Positions 36,770 to 45,160 of a DNA stretch of 64,000 bases are shown here, piece after piece. How positions within the stretch are numbered: the first letter of the stretch is position 1; each line of letters starts with the position of its first letter. A model generated the notes under the pieces. That model was not told the origin of the DNA, did no database searches, and saw only the letters and a list, made by a program, of their open reading frames with translations. Source of the DNA: Bacteroidota bacterium (GTDB lineage: Bacteria > Bacteroidota > Ignavibacteria > SZUA-365). Both the position numbers and the translations under genes were made by a program. The stretch lies in assembly GCA_003246455.1 (NCBI GenBank), contig QKAF01000119.1, positions 1-64,000 on the forward strand, in the 5' to 3' direction.

Positions 36770-38725
36770 ATGAAAAGAGCCGAGATGCTGCTGCCCGCGG
36801 CAGTGCTGCTGTTTCTGTCGCTGACGGCGACCCCGTCCATGCTCCGGGCGCAGACCGGAAGCGAACCCCGGAGGCCGGACGCGGAGGATATCCATGCGGC
36901 CCGTCCGTACACGCGATGGTGGTGGTTCGCCGATGTCATTCAGCCGTCGGATGTGCGGGCGCAGCTCGACTGGATGAAAGCGAACGGCTTCGGCGGGGTG
37001 GAGATCGCGTTCGTCTATCCGCTGCACGGCGACAGCGCGGCGGTGCGGCTCCCGTGGCTGTCGAAAGGATGGTCGAATGCGGTGGCGGATGCGGCGTCGT
37101 ATTGCGACAGCATCGACCTGGGCTGCGACATCACGTTCGGAACGCTCTGGCCCTTCGGCGACAGCATGGTGCCGCCCGAGGACGGCGCGCGGGTGTTTGG
37201 CGACAGCGTCTCTCCGGCACAGATGCGGCTGACGTGGGAACACCCGCGGCGGGGACGCGTGGTCAACCACCTCGATCACGGTGCGCTGGAGCGCTATGCC
37301 GACCGCATGTTTGCCGGGCTCGCGCCGGCGCTGGAGGGGAAGGAACGGCACCTGTTCTGCGATTCGTGGGAGGTGGAAACGAAGCGGCTGTGGACGCCGG
37401 GGTTCGCCGACGCATTCCGCACCGCGTACGGGTATGACATCCTGCCGATGATGGACAGCCTGTATGCACCGGCATTCGCGCCCGTGCTCTATGACTATAT
37501 GAAGCTGATTTCCCGTCTTGTGATCGATGAGTTCTACACGCCGTTCGCGAAGACGGCGCACGAACATGGCGCGCTGACCCGCGTCCAGTGCTGCGGATCG
37601 CCGACCGATCTGCTCACGGCCTACGGCCGGGTCGATGTGCCGGAAAGCGAGGCGATACTCTATGAACCGGCATTCTCGCGCATCCCGGCCTCGGCCGCGG
37701 TGCTCTCACGCAGACACCGGGTTTCGGCGGAAACGTTCACCTGCCTCTACGGCTGGAAAGGATGGCCCGGTCCGGGACCGCATCAGGGCGAGGAACGGAT
37801 CGACGACATGAAGCTGCTCGCGGACGCCCTGTTTGCAAACGGGGTGAACTGGATCGTCTGGCATGGCGCGCCCTACAATCCGCCCGGCAGACATGAGAAA
37901 TTCTATGCATCGGTTCATGTCGGTCCCGACGCGGGCTTCGCTGCGGAACTCCCGGCATTCAATTCCTACCTGGCCGAGATCTCCGCCGTCATGCGCAAGG
38001 GACACAGCTACAGCGATGTCGCCGTATACCTGCCGCTGGAAGACGCGTGGATGGCGGGCGAACTGCCCGATTCACTCAAGATGCCGTGGGCCTGGGGCGC
38101 GTACGAACTGCGCTACCAGCGTGTGCCAGAGGCGCTGAAGGGGTATCAGCCGCTCTGGATCAACGCCGAGGCGATCGAGAAGGGGATCATGCATGACGGT
38201 CGCCTTCGAACGGGCGATGCGACGATACGGACGCTGTACGTGGACGCACGCTACCTCGACCGGCAGACCGTGTGGGCCTTGTTCGATCGCGCGTCGGAAG
38301 GACTGAACATCTGCCTGATGCAGCGTCCTTCGGAACCGGGATTCCCATCGGGACGGCTCTCGAGCCTGGAATACAAACTGGCGGTGGACGGTCTGCTGGC
38401 GCTGCCGACGGTTCGGGAAGACGCTTCGGCGATCCGGGAAATGCCGCCGCTCGTGGAAGGGGAAGACATTCCGGATTTCTGGTGCCGCAGCGAACGGGAG
38501 ACGGCCTGGCTGTTTTTCGCTCATCCCGCCAGCCGGGGACTGCATTATCCGCTCGCCTATGGACAGGCCGCCGCCGCGGGAACGGAACGACGGGCACTGA
38601 CCGTGCACTGGCAGGGACAGCGCATCCCTGTCATGCTCGATTTCACGCCCGGTGCCTCCATCCTCGTCGAGGTCGACGGGGAAGGAAATGCGCGCCAAAA
38701 AACGTACATTATTCCATCACCATAG
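36770..38725 (+). CDS. Short GH106-like glycoside hydrolase family protein, exported
   Basis: 651 aa with a signal peptide (to about residue 28, LRAQ). The mature N-terminus matches the start of GH106-type alpha-L-rhamnosidases: ARPYTRWWWFADVIQPSDVRAQLDWMKANGFGGVEIAFVYP. Further barrel features include FCDSWEVETKRLWTPGF and FANGVNWIVWHGAPYNPPG. Characterised GH106 enzymes are usually over 1000 residues with C-terminal beta domains; this one stops after the barrel and a short beta region, with no T9SS domain, so it may be periplasmic. The acid/base residues cannot be assigned with confidence from sequence alone. Rhamnosidase activity is a family-based guess. Confidence 0.7.
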   Translation: MKRAEMLLPAAVLLFLSLTATPSMLRAQTGSEPRRPDAEDIHAARPYTRWWWFADVIQPSDVRAQLDWMKANGFGGVEIAFVYPLHGDSAAVRLPWLSKGWSNAVADAASYCDSIDLGCDITFGTLWPFGDSMVPPEDGARVFGDSVSPAQMRLTWEHPRRGRVVNHLDHGALERYADRMFAGLAPALEGKERHLFCDSWEVETKRLWTPGFADAFRTAYGYDILPMMDSLYAPAFAPVLYDYMKLISRLVIDEFYTPFAKTAHEHGALTRVQCCGSPTDLLTAYGRVDVPESEAILYEPAFSRIPASAAVLSRRHRVSAETFTCLYGWKGWPGPGPHQGEERIDDMKLLADALFANGVNWIVWHGAPYNPPGRHEKFYASVHVGPDAGFAAELPAFNSYLAEISAVMRKGHSYSDVAVYLPLEDAWMAGELPDSLKMPWAWGAYELRYQRVPEALKGYQPLWINAEAIEKGIMHDGRLRTGDATIRTLYVDARYLDRQTVWALFDRASEGLNICLMQRPSEPGFPSGRLSSLEYKLAVDGLLALPTVREDASAIREMPPLVEGEDIPDFWCRSERETAWLFFAHPASRGLHYPLAYGQAAAAGTERRALTVHWQGQRIPVMLDFTPGASILVEVDGEGNARQKTYIIPSP

Positions 38726-38809
38726 AATACCGGGCGGGGATATCGGCACCACTGCTGCCCCTGCGGTATTCGGTACGGTATTGTTTGTTGATTGCTTCGA
38801 GGTAGAGTC

Positions 38810-41800
38810 ATGAAGTCCCTGATCCGTATATACATCCTCCTCAGTCTGCTCGTCTCGGTCGCCGCCGCGCAGCCGACGATGACGCTCAAACGCGTCCGCG
38901 TCGTGAACTGGCCTACCGTGGAAGCGTATTACCAGATCACGTGCATCGGACAGCTGAACATCACGCATACGGCGGCGGACCTCACCGTAACCGAGGACGG
39001 CCTTCCGGTGACCGGGGTCACCGTGTACTCGCCCGATACGACGCAGCACAGCCCGATGTCGGTCGCCCTCGTGTTCGACGCGAGCGGCGGATCGGGTGGG
39101 AGCTATAATCCGCCCATGAAGATTGCCGGAGCGACGTTCATCAACAAGATGAACGGAACGACCGACGAGGCGGCGCTGGTGTTCTTCAACTCACTGGTCA
39201 CTCTGCAGCAGCCCATGACTTCCGCCAAATCGACTCTTCTCAACCAGCTGAGTACGCTCGGGTTCGTGGGCAGCCGCGCGATGATCGACGGAACGCACGC
39301 CGGGGTGATCCATGCTGCCAGCGCAGGGCAGAACAGCAACAAGGCGGTGGTGCTCGTCGCCAACGGCTATGACAATGCAAGCAGTTACACGGCGCAGGAC
39401 GTGATCGACCTCGCGCGTTCGTACTCCGTGCGCGTTTACGCGATCGGACTCGGTGCGACGTTCGATACGGCCACCATGAAGATGCTGGCCGACAGCACCG
39501 GCGGAGTCTTTTACAGCGTGCCGGATACCGCGCAGCTGAAATACACCTACAGCGAAATTTTCGAACACATCAGCGATGAAGGGCGTGAAAGCCGGCTGAC
39601 CTACAGCACCAGCTGCCAGGACGGCGGGATGCACCTGCTCTCGGTCGGCTTCGACAATCTCTGCAGCGGCAGTGACGCGAAAACGTATGCCTTCACCAAA
39701 CCGAACGATCCGTCGGACAGGGGGATGATCGATCTGCAGATCCTGAACACCGAGGCGCTGGCGGGAACCTTCATCAACGTCCCCATCACCATTCTCAATT
39801 CCCCGCACGGGACGCTGCACCCGCTGGCACTGGGATTCACGTTTCCCAAGTCGGTGCTTCAGCTGCAGGATGTGGAAATCACGGGGAGCTCTCCGCTTCT
39901 CAACACCAGCATTTCCGTCATTCCGGTCGGCAACGACTATGTCGTGCGGACGAACAGCGCCGTCACCGTCAACGGACCGGGCGTGATTCTGTCGCTCAAG
40001 TTTTTCGTCATCGACAGGCCGGACTCGACATCCTGCCTCGTTTCACCGACCGGCGCGTCGGTGAGCAACGGATGCCTCATTCCGACACTCTTCGGCGGAC
40101 GGATCAACATCGGTGTGGCGCCCCATCCCGTGATCCAGGCAGTCGGTCCCAACGGCGTCTGTCCGGGTGATTCGGTCGTGCTGACGCTGACGAAAGCCTA
40201 TGACCGTTACGAATGGACCACCGGGGATTCGACGCGGAGCATCGTTCTGCGCAGCGGCGGCAGCGTCGCCGTCGCGGTCACCGATCACGCGGGAAGGACC
40301 GGGCAGTCGCAGCCGTTCATGGTCGATTTCTTCGATGCCCCTGCTCCGAAGCTTTCCACCACGGGAATGGTGTCGCTCTGCGCCGGCAGTTCACTGCCGC
40401 TGTCGGTATCAGGGAACTACGCTGCATATCAGTGGTCGAACGGGTCGACGCAGCCCTCGCTCACCGTGGATACTGCGGGAATCTATTTTGTCGATGTGGT
40501 CGATACCACCGGATGCCATGGGCTTTCCGATACGCTGTTCGTGACGCTCGACGACCCCGCGGTGTCCATTACCGCCGACGGTCCGCTGACGTTCTGCGAG
40601 GGTGATACGCTGCACCTCCGGGCCAGCGACGGCTTCACGTCGTGGCGGTGGAGCAGCGGCGGCGCGGAACAGGTGCTGCCTGTTACCGCGAGCGGTCGAT
40701 ACGCCGTTCGCGCGATCAACGCGGCAGGGTGTACCGCCGAATCCGACACGGTCGACGTCGTTGTCCTGCCGCGCCCTCTCGCGGTGATCACCTCGGACAA
40801 GTCCTTCACGCTCTGCACGAATGACTCGCTGACGCTTGACGCCCAGGCGGGACATGTCTCGTACCTGTGGTCCACGGGGGCCACGACACAGCGCATCAGC
40901 GTCCGCACGCCCGGGACATACTGGGTGAAGGTCGCCGGCAGCAACGGCTGCTTCTCCGCGCCCGCAACGGTGAGCATCACCACGCCTGTGCGGCCGGTCC
41001 TGACCCCGGGCGGAGCCCAGGTCGCCTGTTTCGGCACATCGGTGCATGTCGACGCCGGAGACGGGTATATCGCGTACCGCTGGAATTCGGGTGATACCAC
41101 CCGGTTTGCCGACCTCCAGCTCTCAGGCGACTACTGGGTGGACGCGACAGAGCCGGGCGGCTGCATCGTGCGATCGGATACCATCGTCGTGCAGATCCGG
41201 CCCCGGATCGAACCGGACATCACCATTGAAGGATCACAGAATCTCTGCGAAGGCGACAGCGTCGTTCTGTCCGCCACGATCGGGTACAGGTCCTATTACT
41301 GGAACACGGGTGAAACCCAGAGCCGGATCGTGGTGCGCACGGGAGGGGTTTATCGGGTTACCGCATACGATAACGAAGACTGCAGCGGGACATCCCGTGA
41401 TGTGACGATTACCCTGCAGCAGCGTCCCGCGAAACCGGTGATCACGCGTCAGGACGCGCTGCTGATCGCCCCGCTCGCATCGTCGTATCAGTGGTATCGA
41501 AACGGCCTGCCGATTCCCACCGCAATCAATCGCAGTTTCACCGTGGCGGTCAACGGGTGGTACGCCGTTGAGGTGTTCAACCAGTTCGGATGCGGCAGCA
41601 GGTCCGACGATCTGCAGGTGAATGTCACGTCGGTCGACGTTCTCCCCGGCGGATTTACGCTCGATATCTATCCCGATCCGACCGACGGCCTGGTGAATGT
41701 CATGGTCGACGGACCGGGGCTGTCGGACGTGCGGATGGATATCGTCAACATGCTCGGACAGAAAATGGACAGTCATGCATCCCATGCGGGCGGCCGCGTC

Positions 41801-41899
41801 CGGCACACCTTCGATCTTCGCGGTGCGCCGGCGGGGATCTACGTTCTCCGCGTGGAAACCGCTTCGCGCATACTCACGCGAAGATTCATCAAACATTGA
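38810..41899 (+). CDS. Secreted VWA-like/multi-Ig-repeat protein with T9SS domain (family member 5, MIDAS lost)
   Basis: 1029-aa surface protein, the largest of the five paralogues. ATG 38810 with GAGGTAG upstream; a TTG at 38792 is less likely. Signal peptide, then QPTMTLKRVRVVNWPTVEAYY. The VWA-like domain (about 80-262) keeps the fold but has lost its metal site: DASGGSG for DxSxS, SRAMID in place of the Thr segment, and VANGYDN for the Asp in LTDGxDN. After the Cys module there are six Ig-like repeats of ~72 residues (about 437-873), each with CxGDS-type start, YxxYxW centre and GC near the end. A degenerate seventh is marked by YQWYRNG. T9SS domain about 944-1029. Confidence 0.86.
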   Translation: MKSLIRIYILLSLLVSVAAAQPTMTLKRVRVVNWPTVEAYYQITCIGQLNITHTAADLTVTEDGLPVTGVTVYSPDTTQHSPMSVALVFDASGGSGGSYNPPMKIAGATFINKMNGTTDEAALVFFNSLVTLQQPMTSAKSTLLNQLSTLGFVGSRAMIDGTHAGVIHAASAGQNSNKAVVLVANGYDNASSYTAQDVIDLARSYSVRVYAIGLGATFDTATMKMLADSTGGVFYSVPDTAQLKYTYSEIFEHISDEGRESRLTYSTSCQDGGMHLLSVGFDNLCSGSDAKTYAFTKPNDPSDRGMIDLQILNTEALAGTFINVPITILNSPHGTLHPLALGFTFPKSVLQLQDVEITGSSPLLNTSISVIPVGNDYVVRTNSAVTVNGPGVILSLKFFVIDRPDSTSCLVSPTGASVSNGCLIPTLFGGRINIGVAPHPVIQAVGPNGVCPGDSVVLTLTKAYDRYEWTTGDSTRSIVLRSGGSVAVAVTDHAGRTGQSQPFMVDFFDAPAPKLSTTGMVSLCAGSSLPLSVSGNYAAYQWSNGSTQPSLTVDTAGIYFVDVVDTTGCHGLSDTLFVTLDDPAVSITADGPLTFCEGDTLHLRASDGFTSWRWSSGGAEQVLPVTASGRYAVRAINAAGCTAESDTVDVVVLPRPLAVITSDKSFTLCTNDSLTLDAQAGHVSYLWSTGATTQRISVRTPGTYWVKVAGSNGCFSAPATVSITTPVRPVLTPGGAQVACFGTSVHVDAGDGYIAYRWNSGDTTRFADLQLSGDYWVDATEPGGCIVRSDTIVVQIRPRIEPDITIEGSQNLCEGDSVVLSATIGYRSYYWNTGETQSRIVVRTGGVYRVTAYDNEDCSGTSRDVTITLQQRPAKPVITRQDALLIAPLASSYQWYRNGLPIPTAINRSFTVAVNGWYAVEVFNQFGCGSRSDDLQVNVTSVDVLPGGFTLDIYPDPTDGLVNVMVDGPGLSDVRMDIVNMLGQKMDSHASHAGGRVRHTFDLRGAPAGIYVLRVETASRILTRRFIKH
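40123..41430 (+). repeat. Six Ig-like coding repeats of about 72 codons
   Basis: Successive units start at VCPGDSVVL, LCAGSSLPL, FCEGDTLHL, LCTNDSLTL, ACFGTSVHV and LCEGDSVVL. Most carry a YxxYxW core and a late GC pair. They are diverged at DNA level, unlike the cytochrome repeats at 50.4-53.2 kb, so they are old or under diversifying pressure. Confidence 0.8.
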
Positions 41900-41904
41900 A
41901 GTAT

Positions 41905-41960
41905 CCCGAGACGGCTCGGGGCCGAAATGGGAAATGGTCCGCTGCGAAGCGGACCATTTC
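41905..41960. terminator. Hairpins between convergent genes, no U tract
   Basis: A perfect 13-bp stem GAAATGGTCCGCT/AGCGGACCATTTC (41931-41943 with 41948-41960, loop GCGA) follows a 6-bp hairpin CCCGAG/CTCGGG (41905-41920). Neither strand has a T run after it, so termination is uncertain. It lies between the stop at 41899 and that of the convergent gene at 41963. Confidence 0.5.
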
Positions 41961-41962
41961 CG

Positions 41963-43171
41963 TTACCGGTCGGTAAAGAAAATGGATTTGAGGGAAAGCA
42001 GTTTCAGCAGGGTCGAGACCGCGAAATCCAGGTACGACTGCTGCTGCAGGAGATCCCCGATGATGATGTGTTCGGCGTGCACCAGCGCGTCTTCCTGCAG
42101 TTCCGCGACGCGGTTGTTGAGCCCGTGCCAGGTCGACTGCAGACGCGTTCCGTAGTTGGCGTAGATCTGATGCTTGATCAGGTTTTTCACCCGTGACGAC
42201 ATCGAAAGCGCGTCACGACCGTGTCCGTTGTCCGAAAGATCGATAGCCTTGATTTCGAAGGTCCGGTAATCGCCGCGCGAATGCGTGTACACCGCCATCT
42301 CGCGGATATACAGCTCGCTGTAGCATTTCCATTTCGCCTGGCTGTACACGTCGCCCTCCAGCGCGGCGTCCTCGATGATGTAATGCAGCTTCTCCAGGTA
42401 GGGATGGACCTCGACAGGTTCGTGCATGTACATGTCCTCGAGCGCCCACATCAGGTTTTCCTTGTTCATGTACCTGCCCTCGTTTTTCAGCCGGTCGTGG
42501 ACTTCCGCCAGCAGCAGGTCGTAGAAATTGGTCACGAGCTTCAGATGCGAGTGCAGTTCGGGTGAAACATAGCGATCGAGAAACCGCTGGTAACTGTGCA
42601 TTCCGTACACGTAGCCGTGTTCGTCCCGCGCGATATCGAGCAGGTCCTCCAGTGCGTCATGCATGAACCCGACCGTACTGTACAGGTGCTCGCCCGGTGC
42701 GTCGAGAGCCATTTTTCCGACAACGACGCCGACCCGGTTCAGGTGTGCCGCGGAGGTGATGCCGCACTTCCGTTTCAGTTCGTGGCCGATGAAGAGCTGC
42801 AGGATGCTGCGCACCTCACTGGCGTATTTGCCGTAGAAGGGGAGCAGCTCACGCATCTCGGGCAGTTCGCCGAACAGCAGGCGTTCCTGCAGCTGCTGGA
42901 AATCGGCGGATTCTTCGATCTGGCTGCGCGCATCCGAAATCTCGGTCGACGCGTTGTGCTGATTCCGTCGCGGGGTGCCGAAGTCGCGTGCGTGCTCCTC
43001 GAGAAAGCGGCCGATGACCGAGTGCAGGCTGTTCGCCTGCTGGACGCCGTAGAGCTGTGAAAGCAGCGCGTAGTCAGGGACCTCCCCGCGCACGATCTGT
43101 TCGAGCATGCGCACCGCGTCCTCGTAGCGGTGATCCGATTTCATCTGCATGATGGCGCTGGAGTATCTCAT
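41963..43171 (-). CDS. HD-type phosphohydrolase-like protein, function unknown
   Basis: 402-aa soluble protein without signal peptide or membrane segments. The middle contains the pattern HLNRVGVVVGKM, then GFMHDALEDLLD, then VTNFYDLL, which matches the His / His-Asp with Glu-Asp / later Asp layout of HD hydrolases of the RelA/SpoT kind (LLHDxxEDT). A (p)ppGpp- or nucleotide-hydrolysing activity is therefore possible, but no synthetase domain is seen. The N-terminal ~120 residues and the C-terminal helical part are unrecognised. It lies 27 bp downstream of the MscS gene's stop-side on the same strand and may be cotranscribed with it. Confidence 0.6.
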   Translation of the reverse strand: MRYSSAIMQMKSDHRYEDAVRMLEQIVRGEVPDYALLSQLYGVQQANSLHSVIGRFLEEHARDFGTPRRNQHNASTEISDARSQIEESADFQQLQERLLFGELPEMRELLPFYGKYASEVRSILQLFIGHELKRKCGITSAAHLNRVGVVVGKMALDAPGEHLYSTVGFMHDALEDLLDIARDEHGYVYGMHSYQRFLDRYVSPELHSHLKLVTNFYDLLLAEVHDRLKNEGRYMNKENLMWALEDMYMHEPVEVHPYLEKLHYIIEDAALEGDVYSQAKWKCYSELYIREMAVYTHSRGDYRTFEIKAIDLSDNGHGRDALSMSSRVKNLIKHQIYANYGTRLQSTWHGLNNRVAELQEDALVHAEHIIIGDLLQQQSYLDFAVSTLLKLLSLKSIFFTDR

Positions 43172-43198
43172 ACGGCACTGCCTTTCCGTGTGGGCGGA

Positions 43199-45082
43199 TC
43201 AATGGTTCTGGTTTTCGGTGGATTCGTAAACGCCGCGCGCGGGGGCCATACTGGCGATGTCGCCGAACGTCACGGGCGGCTGCACGCCATCTCCCCAGAA
43301 CTCCCGAATGAGCGCGTCCGCTTCCTGCCGTCCGAGGTCCGCGGCGCTGCCGGCTGTCGCTGTCACCCCCGGCCCTGCCTGGTGCGCGGAGGCGGTGTCG
43401 CGCGTCTGCTGCATCGCCGACGGCAGCGGCACGGTGTCGCTGTTCCCATCCGGCATGCCGGCGATATGCACGGTCTGTGTGGGGAAGGCGAATGCGATCC
43501 CGAGTCGCTGCGCGAGGCGGAGAATATCGGTAAAGAGGCGATGACGCTCGCGCAGCTCGGTCGGCCAGTCGGGCGCTTCATGAAACACGTAGAGCAGGAT
43601 ATTCAGGGAGAAATCGGCGAATTCATTGAAATACACCATATACATGTCCTTGCGGGTGTACGGGTGTCTCCGCACCAGTTCCCGGATGCCCTCACAGAAG
43701 GCATCGATTTTTTCGGGCGGAGTGTCGTACTGCACGCCCAGCTTCGCGGAGATCCGGCGGTACTTCCGGCGGCCCATGTTGTCTACCGCGGCGCTGACAA
43801 GGCGGGAGTTCGGCATGGTGATCTGCGAATTGTAGAACGTGCGAATCCGTGTCGACCGGAAGCCGACTTCCTCGACGCTGCCTTCGAGATCGCCGACCTT
43901 GACCCAGTCGCCGATTTCAAACGGCTTGTCGAACATCACCGTCAGGGAACCGAAGAGGTTCTCGACGGTGTCCTTTGCAGCAAGGGCGAATGCGACGCCG
44001 CCGATGCCGAGTCCGGCCAGCAGGCTGGTGATGTCGATGTTGAGATTGTCGGCGACGAAGAGGAGTCCGAACGCGATGACGATGATTTTTAGCGCCCGGC
44101 GGATCATCGGGACGAGCAGGTCATCGAATTTCGATTCCGTCCGTTCGGCGAGACTGGCGAAGTAGCCCGCGATGAGGTCGACCAGCCGGTATGCGGCCCA
44201 CACGCCGCTGGCGGCGATCAGGAACTGGGTGGCGAAGAAGAGGATGGTCGCGGCCTGCAGCGGGAGATCGAGCGGTCGCAGCAGCAGGGACCACGTCAAG
44301 GCCATCGCGAAAATGCCGAGAGGTTTGATCAGCTGCCGGTCGAGACGGAACTCGGACGAGGTTTTCCCCCTGCGCATCAGTCTGAGCACCCAGGAACTGA
44401 ACAGCGAGATCACGATCCGTTCGACGAGCAGGCCGATGATGACGATCAGAACGAGCGCAATCCAATGCCAGTTCTCGAAATACACGGCGCGCGTGCGGAG
44501 CGACTCCGGGACGTGGCTTCGGACCCAGTCCGAAAACGTGTCCGGCGCGATGGTTGCCTCCACTCCCTCGACCAGCTCATGCCCGCGAACCAGTTCGAGA
44601 AGCGCGGGAAGCGATTCGACGGTCTTCCGGGAAAAATGCCAGAGACTGTCCGCGTCCATGGTCAGAGAGACTTCGGCTTCCGCCGATGGCTTGCGCCAGA
44701 CGTAACGCATCCCGGTGTAGTTTTCCGGGATCTCCTCCAGGTCGACGAATTCGAAGCGGTCGAGGAAGGACTTCAGATCGCGTGCGGCTTCGATGCCGCG
44801 CTCATCCCGCAGTCCCACGGGAATGCCCGCGAGATTGATGCAGCGGACGGCCCGGGCGATCGCACTGTCGGCCGTACCCTGGTTTTCCGTTGAGGCGTAG
44901 GCGACCATGTTGACCAGGTAGCTGCGAAACGCGGCCCGCGGCGTATGTCGGTCGACGGTCAGATCCTGCGCGTGGAGGAAGGGGGTTCCGATAAGGAGAA
45001 ACAGGACGGCGAGAAATGTCTTCGCGGGAAGCAGAGACGGTGTGAGGGATGAGGAAATGCGTGCTCTGTCTCCAGGGTGCAT
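43199..45082 (-). CDS. MscS-type mechanosensitive ion channel with periplasmic N-terminal domain
   Basis: 627-aa inner-membrane channel. ATG 45082 gives an N-terminal signal/membrane segment (TFLAVLFLLIGTPFLHAQ); TTG 45106 is a longer alternative. Residues ~40-205 form a predicted periplasmic domain. Several transmembrane helices follow (for example WIALVLIVIIGLLVERIVI). The pore-lining helix contains LLAGLGIGGVAFALAAKDTVENLFG, and the MscS beta domain starts at FEIGDWVKVGDLEGSVEEVG, with VQYDTPPEK in the C-terminal alpha/beta part. The length suggests a larger YbdG/YnaI-type member. Its likely role is to relieve turgor on osmotic downshift. The C-terminal ~60 residues are low in conserved features. 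Confidence 0.9.
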   Translation of the reverse strand: MHPGDRARISSSLTPSLLPAKTFLAVLFLLIGTPFLHAQDLTVDRHTPRAAFRSYLVNMVAYASTENQGTADSAIARAVRCINLAGIPVGLRDERGIEAARDLKSFLDRFEFVDLEEIPENYTGMRYVWRKPSAEAEVSLTMDADSLWHFSRKTVESLPALLELVRGHELVEGVEATIAPDTFSDWVRSHVPESLRTRAVYFENWHWIALVLIVIIGLLVERIVISLFSSWVLRLMRRGKTSSEFRLDRQLIKPLGIFAMALTWSLLLRPLDLPLQAATILFFATQFLIAASGVWAAYRLVDLIAGYFASLAERTESKFDDLLVPMIRRALKIIVIAFGLLFVADNLNIDITSLLAGLGIGGVAFALAAKDTVENLFGSLTVMFDKPFEIGDWVKVGDLEGSVEEVGFRSTRIRTFYNSQITMPNSRLVSAAVDNMGRRKYRRISAKLGVQYDTPPEKIDAFCEGIRELVRRHPYTRKDMYMVYFNEFADFSLNILLYVFHEAPDWPTELRERHRLFTDILRLAQRLGIAFAFPTQTVHIAGMPDGNSDTVPLPSAMQQTRDTASAHQAGPGVTATAGSAADLGRQEADALIREFWGDGVQPPVTFGDIASMAPARGVYESTENQNH

Positions 45083-45160
45083 GGATACTCGTGTGCCGTG
45101 ATACAAGTGTAAGTCCCGGCGAAGGCGGGTCGGGGAAATATACGGTTTTCGCCCCAGCTA

